Of a stretch of DNA of 13,285 nucleotides, positions 11,186 through 13,285 are shown one piece after another (positions within the stretch are counted from its first letter, which is position 1; every line of letters starts with the position of its first letter). A program made the position numbers and the translations under genes. The notes beneath the pieces were generated by a model, which ran no database searches, was not told where the DNA came from, and saw nothing but the letters and a program-made list of their open reading frames with translations. The stretch comes from an uncultured Eubacteriales bacterium (GTDB lineage: Bacteria > Bacillota_A > Clostridia > Oscillospirales > CAG-272), in the NCBI GenBank assembly GCA_900555345.1, contig USKS01000013.1:1-13285 (forward strand). The letters are read 5' to 3'.

Positions 11186-13102
11186 TCAGCCTATATGCCT
11201 TTCTATGTAGGTGCAGAATTCGCGCAGGGTGCAGCAGTATTTGTCCGTGTCGGAGTAGCCGGTTATGCCGAACTCCTCGGCAAGCCTTGTTATAAGCGTG
11301 AAATACTGCAGGCTGTCCGCGCCGAGATCGTTTATAACGTGGGTGTCCGCTCCGACCGCATCGGCGTCGCAGCCGAGAACGGAGACGATTATCTCGCTGA
11401 CCTTTTTCGCAAGGGGAGAGGATGTGTCAAACTCCGCGCCCTGCGTGTCGGTTTTGACCTCGGCAAAGGGGATAAGCTTTACGCTGCCTCCCGCAACCGC
11501 GCGGGAAAGGTACTTTCTGCCCACCTTTACCGCCGTTTCCGGCGCAAGGGGATCATACGTTATATAAAAGCTTCTAACACGGCTTGCCATAGGCAGTTTT
11601 TCGTTTTCCGCATATGCAAGATCCATTATGGCGCGCACTCTGTCGCCTGCCATATAGGGACTTAGGCGCACAACAAGAGAAAGCGTTTCGTGTTCCCTCT
11701 CGCCGAGCCCGAGAACGCAGAAGCTGTCGGCGCCGTCAAGCGTGAAGCACTGCTCAACAACGTCGGGGTTTATGTTCTCGCCGTTCTCACCGATGACTGC
11801 GTCTGTGCATCTGCCTATAATATAGTATCTGCCGTCCTCGCAGCGTGCGGTGTCTCCCGTTGAAAACCAACCGTCGTTCGTGATCTCCTCACCGTCGATA
11901 AGCATTCGGCGGCAGATGGAATCGCCGCGCACTTCAAGCACGCCGTCATCGTTCAGTCTGTATTCGACCGATCTGAACGGCGCGCCCACGGAATTTTTGT
12001 TTTTTGCCGAGGGACGCTTTCCAAGCTCTACCGACGTAATGCCGATCTCGCTCATGCCGTAGCCGTTGCTGAGAGGATAACCGAGACCGTTTATGAGCCG
12101 CAGGGCGGAATCCTTAATATAGCTTCCGCCGCTTATGCAGAATCTCACGCTGTCGCCGAACAGACGAGAGGTAACGTCTTTCATGATGCGTCTTGATAGC
12201 CATGCGCCGAGGGTGGGGGCGATGTTCTGCAGCGCCGTGCAGAATTTGACTCCGCGCATAAGCGTTTTTTCTTTACCCTCCGATGCAGCCTGCCTCATTA
12301 TCTGCTTTTCCACCGTGTGCCACAGCATAGGCACGGCAAACACGTGCGTCACGTTGTGGGCGCGGCAGGTATTTACTATCGTGTCGGCGGAATAGTCTTT
12401 CATAAACACGAGGGTGCGCGCAAAAAACGTGAACCAGAAGTATACGGCGACAAGGCCGAATATGTGATAAAACGGCAGAAACGCCAGCTGTTTCAGGCTG
12501 CCCTTATAGTGCTTTGATATCTGCTCGGAGGATTTGAGGATATCCTCGGTGTTTAGTATCTGACGGCTCATTTCGCTGCCGGTATAGAAGCAGACGACCT
12601 CTCTCAGCGTTGTTGCCGAGGTGGAAAGCGCGATTTCGTTTTCAAACTCACCGCCGAAAGGCTCCTCCGACGAAAGAGTGTCTATGTTTATATTTTCGCA
12701 CGAAAGGCGGGTCTCGCCTCTCGTTACTGTATATTTTATATTCAGTGTGTCCGCAATGCCCTGCGAAAGCGCCGCGGGATGGCGGCAGTTTACAAGATAT
12801 GGCTTGTTGCCGCTGCGAAGTATCGCCCAGAACGCCACTATCCACTCGACGCAGTTTTCCATTTCCAGCGCCACATATTCATGGGTCGCACCGATGCGGC
12901 TGTGCAGCGCGGACGACGCGGACTCTATCATTTTCTCAACTTCGCCGTATGTGTACCGACGGATACCGAAACCGTCCTCGGTCTCGCACAGCACATTATC
13001 CTTAAGGCGGAACATTATACTATATATAGCTTCGAAATCGCACGCCGACTCTTCAAGCATTCTGCAGTTTTTGTCAACGAGCTGTCTGAGTTCCTTTTTC
13101 AT
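11186..13102 (-). CDS. acyl-AMP ligase (ANL superfamily) fused to a C-terminal acyl/peptidyl carrier domain
   Basis: ANL enzymes activate a carboxylate with ATP and transfer it to a thiol. The 638-residue protein has an adenylation domain (about 1-545): FYHIFGL (211-217), NGYGMSEIG (346-354), FSTGD (413-417), GRCTDAVIGENGENINPDVV (430-449) and the late lysine K526 in VKVGRKYL. The ATP P-loop is degenerate: TSATTLRE (161-168) in place of TSGTTGxPK. A carrier domain follows (about 562-638) with NDLGADSLQYF and phosphopantetheine Ser597. Such a fusion would load its own carrier arm, handing the acyl group to the acyltransferases that follow. No signal peptide. The start at 13102 has GGAGA (13109-13113) upstream. 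It is the first gene of the operon, under a strong promoter at 13151-13179. Substrate (fatty acid, aryl acid or amino acid) cannot be told from sequence by eye; the PlsC partners favour a fatty acid. Confidence 0.9.
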   Translation of the reverse strand: MKKELRQLVDKNCRMLEESACDFEAIYSIMFRLKDNVLCETEDGFGIRRYTYGEVEKMIESASSALHSRIGATHEYVALEMENCVEWIVAFWAILRSGNKPYLVNCRHPAALSQGIADTLNIKYTVTRGETRLSCENINIDTLSSEEPFGGEFENEIALSTSATTLREVVCFYTGSEMSRQILNTEDILKSSEQISKHYKGSLKQLAFLPFYHIFGLVAVYFWFTFFARTLVFMKDYSADTIVNTCRAHNVTHVFAVPMLWHTVEKQIMRQAASEGKEKTLMRGVKFCTALQNIAPTLGAWLSRRIMKDVTSRLFGDSVRFCISGGSYIKDSALRLINGLGYPLSNGYGMSEIGITSVELGKRPSAKNKNSVGAPFRSVEYRLNDDGVLEVRGDSICRRMLIDGEEITNDGWFSTGDTARCEDGRYYIIGRCTDAVIGENGENINPDVVEQCFTLDGADSFCVLGLGEREHETLSLVVRLSPYMAGDRVRAIMDLAYAENEKLPMASRVRSFYITYDPLAPETAVKVGRKYLSRAVAGGSVKLIPFAEVKTDTQGAEFDTSSPLAKKVSEIIVSVLGCDADAVGADTHVINDLGADSLQYFTLITRLAEEFGITGYSDTDKYCCTLREFCTYIERHIG

Positions 13103-13119
13103 ACATTTCTCCGATGTAT

Positions 13120-13136
13120 TGTCAATATTCTGTCAA
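13120..13136 (-). repeat. TTGACA direct repeats in the leader of the acyl-transfer operon
   Basis: Minus strand TTGACA at 13136-13131 and again at 13125-13120, eleven bases apart (about one helical turn), both preceded by AT or AAT. Two further TTGACT copies eight bases apart overlap the -35 region. The repeats could be regulator contacts on one face of the helix; I cannot name a regulator. Confidence 0.4.
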
Positions 13137-13150
13137 TTTGTCCTCATATA

Positions 13151-13179
13151 ATTATATAAGCGGCGGCAAATAAAGTCAA
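13151..13179 (-). promoter_or_regulatory. sigma-A promoter of the acyl-transfer operon
   Basis: Minus strand: TTGACT (13179-13174), 17-base spacer, TATAAT (13156-13151). It is the only good promoter found for the five genes from 13102 down to 9161. Confidence 0.85.
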
Positions 13180-13206
13180 TAGTCAAATATTGCACGTAAT
13201 TTTCGA

Positions 13207-13274
13207 CCCGCGGCGGCTAAAACGCCGATATGCGGGAAATAATATGTCACAGAACATTTTTGAAGCTGCGGAGG
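13207..13274 (+). promoter_or_regulatory. possible leader of a divergent gene beyond the window
   Basis: On the plus strand CCCGC-GGCG (13207-13215) can pair with CGCC (13223-13226) and GCGGG (13232-13236) as a hairpin with one 5-base bulge. A ribosome-site-like GGAGG at 13270-13274 stands about eight bases before a TTG and the window end. This could be the start of a divergent gene; no promoter or coding sequence can be confirmed. Confidence 0.3.
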
Positions 13275-13285
13275 TACCGCTTTGA

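Noticed and set aside
13244..13285. 13-residue plus-strand ORF ending at the last base
   Set aside because: Too short, no ribosome site in front of it, and no context that supports translation.

Overview
The window looks like a piece of a spore-forming Clostridia-type Firmicute, probably from a metagenome assembly. The grounds are a full-length Spo0A, sigma-A-like promoters with good -35/-10 spacing, strong GGAGG-type ribosome sites and low-GC intergenic DNA between fairly GC-rich genes. The first ~185 bases do not belong with the rest. They encode the C-terminal part of a Bacteroidales-like tRNA dimethylallyltransferase (MiaA), joined head-on to the 5' end of a minus-strand MetN-type ABC ATPase gene. 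The two fragments share 21 bases that read sensibly in both frames, which is what a short-k-mer assembly chimera would produce.

Layout. 1-185: MiaA fragment (+). 165-540: start of metN (-) with its whole 5' control region: sigma-A promoter, an inverted-repeat operator at the transcription start, a 38-codon Cys-containing leader ORF, an antiterminator and an intrinsic terminator. 541-766: repeat-rich spo0A promoter. 767-1543: spo0A (+). From 1779 to 13102 every gene is on the minus strand: a membrane-anchored ComEC-like metallo-beta-lactamase-fold protein coupled to a CmpB-type membrane protein; an unrecognised four-helix membrane protein; a membrane-anchored DigH/YngK-like glycoside hydrolase; a GH20 beta-hexosaminidase without signal peptide; FeoB and FeoA under their own promoter; and a five-gene lipid-type operon (9161-13102).

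The five-gene operon is the most interesting part. In transcription order it encodes an acyl-AMP ligase fused to a C-terminal carrier-protein domain, two different PlsC-type acyltransferases, a free acyl carrier protein and a small LRAT/PLAAT-fold thiol enzyme. Adjacent genes abut or overlap by 4-10 bases, one sigma-A promoter lies upstream and one intrinsic terminator lies downstream. The gene set suggests that a carboxylic acid is activated, held on a carrier protein and moved to one or more acceptors by three acyl-transfer enzymes, with the LRAT-like protein acting last or as a remodelling enzyme. The product cannot be read from the sequence, and I know of no characterised pathway with this exact set.

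Other points: FeoB has three 17-residue tandem repeats in the linker between its GTPase and membrane domains; the GH20 and DigH-like genes are neighbours and could act together in cell-wall glycan turnover; and the last ~100 bases look like the leader of a divergent gene beyond the window. I see no rRNA, tRNA, insertion sequence, integrase or CRISPR array.
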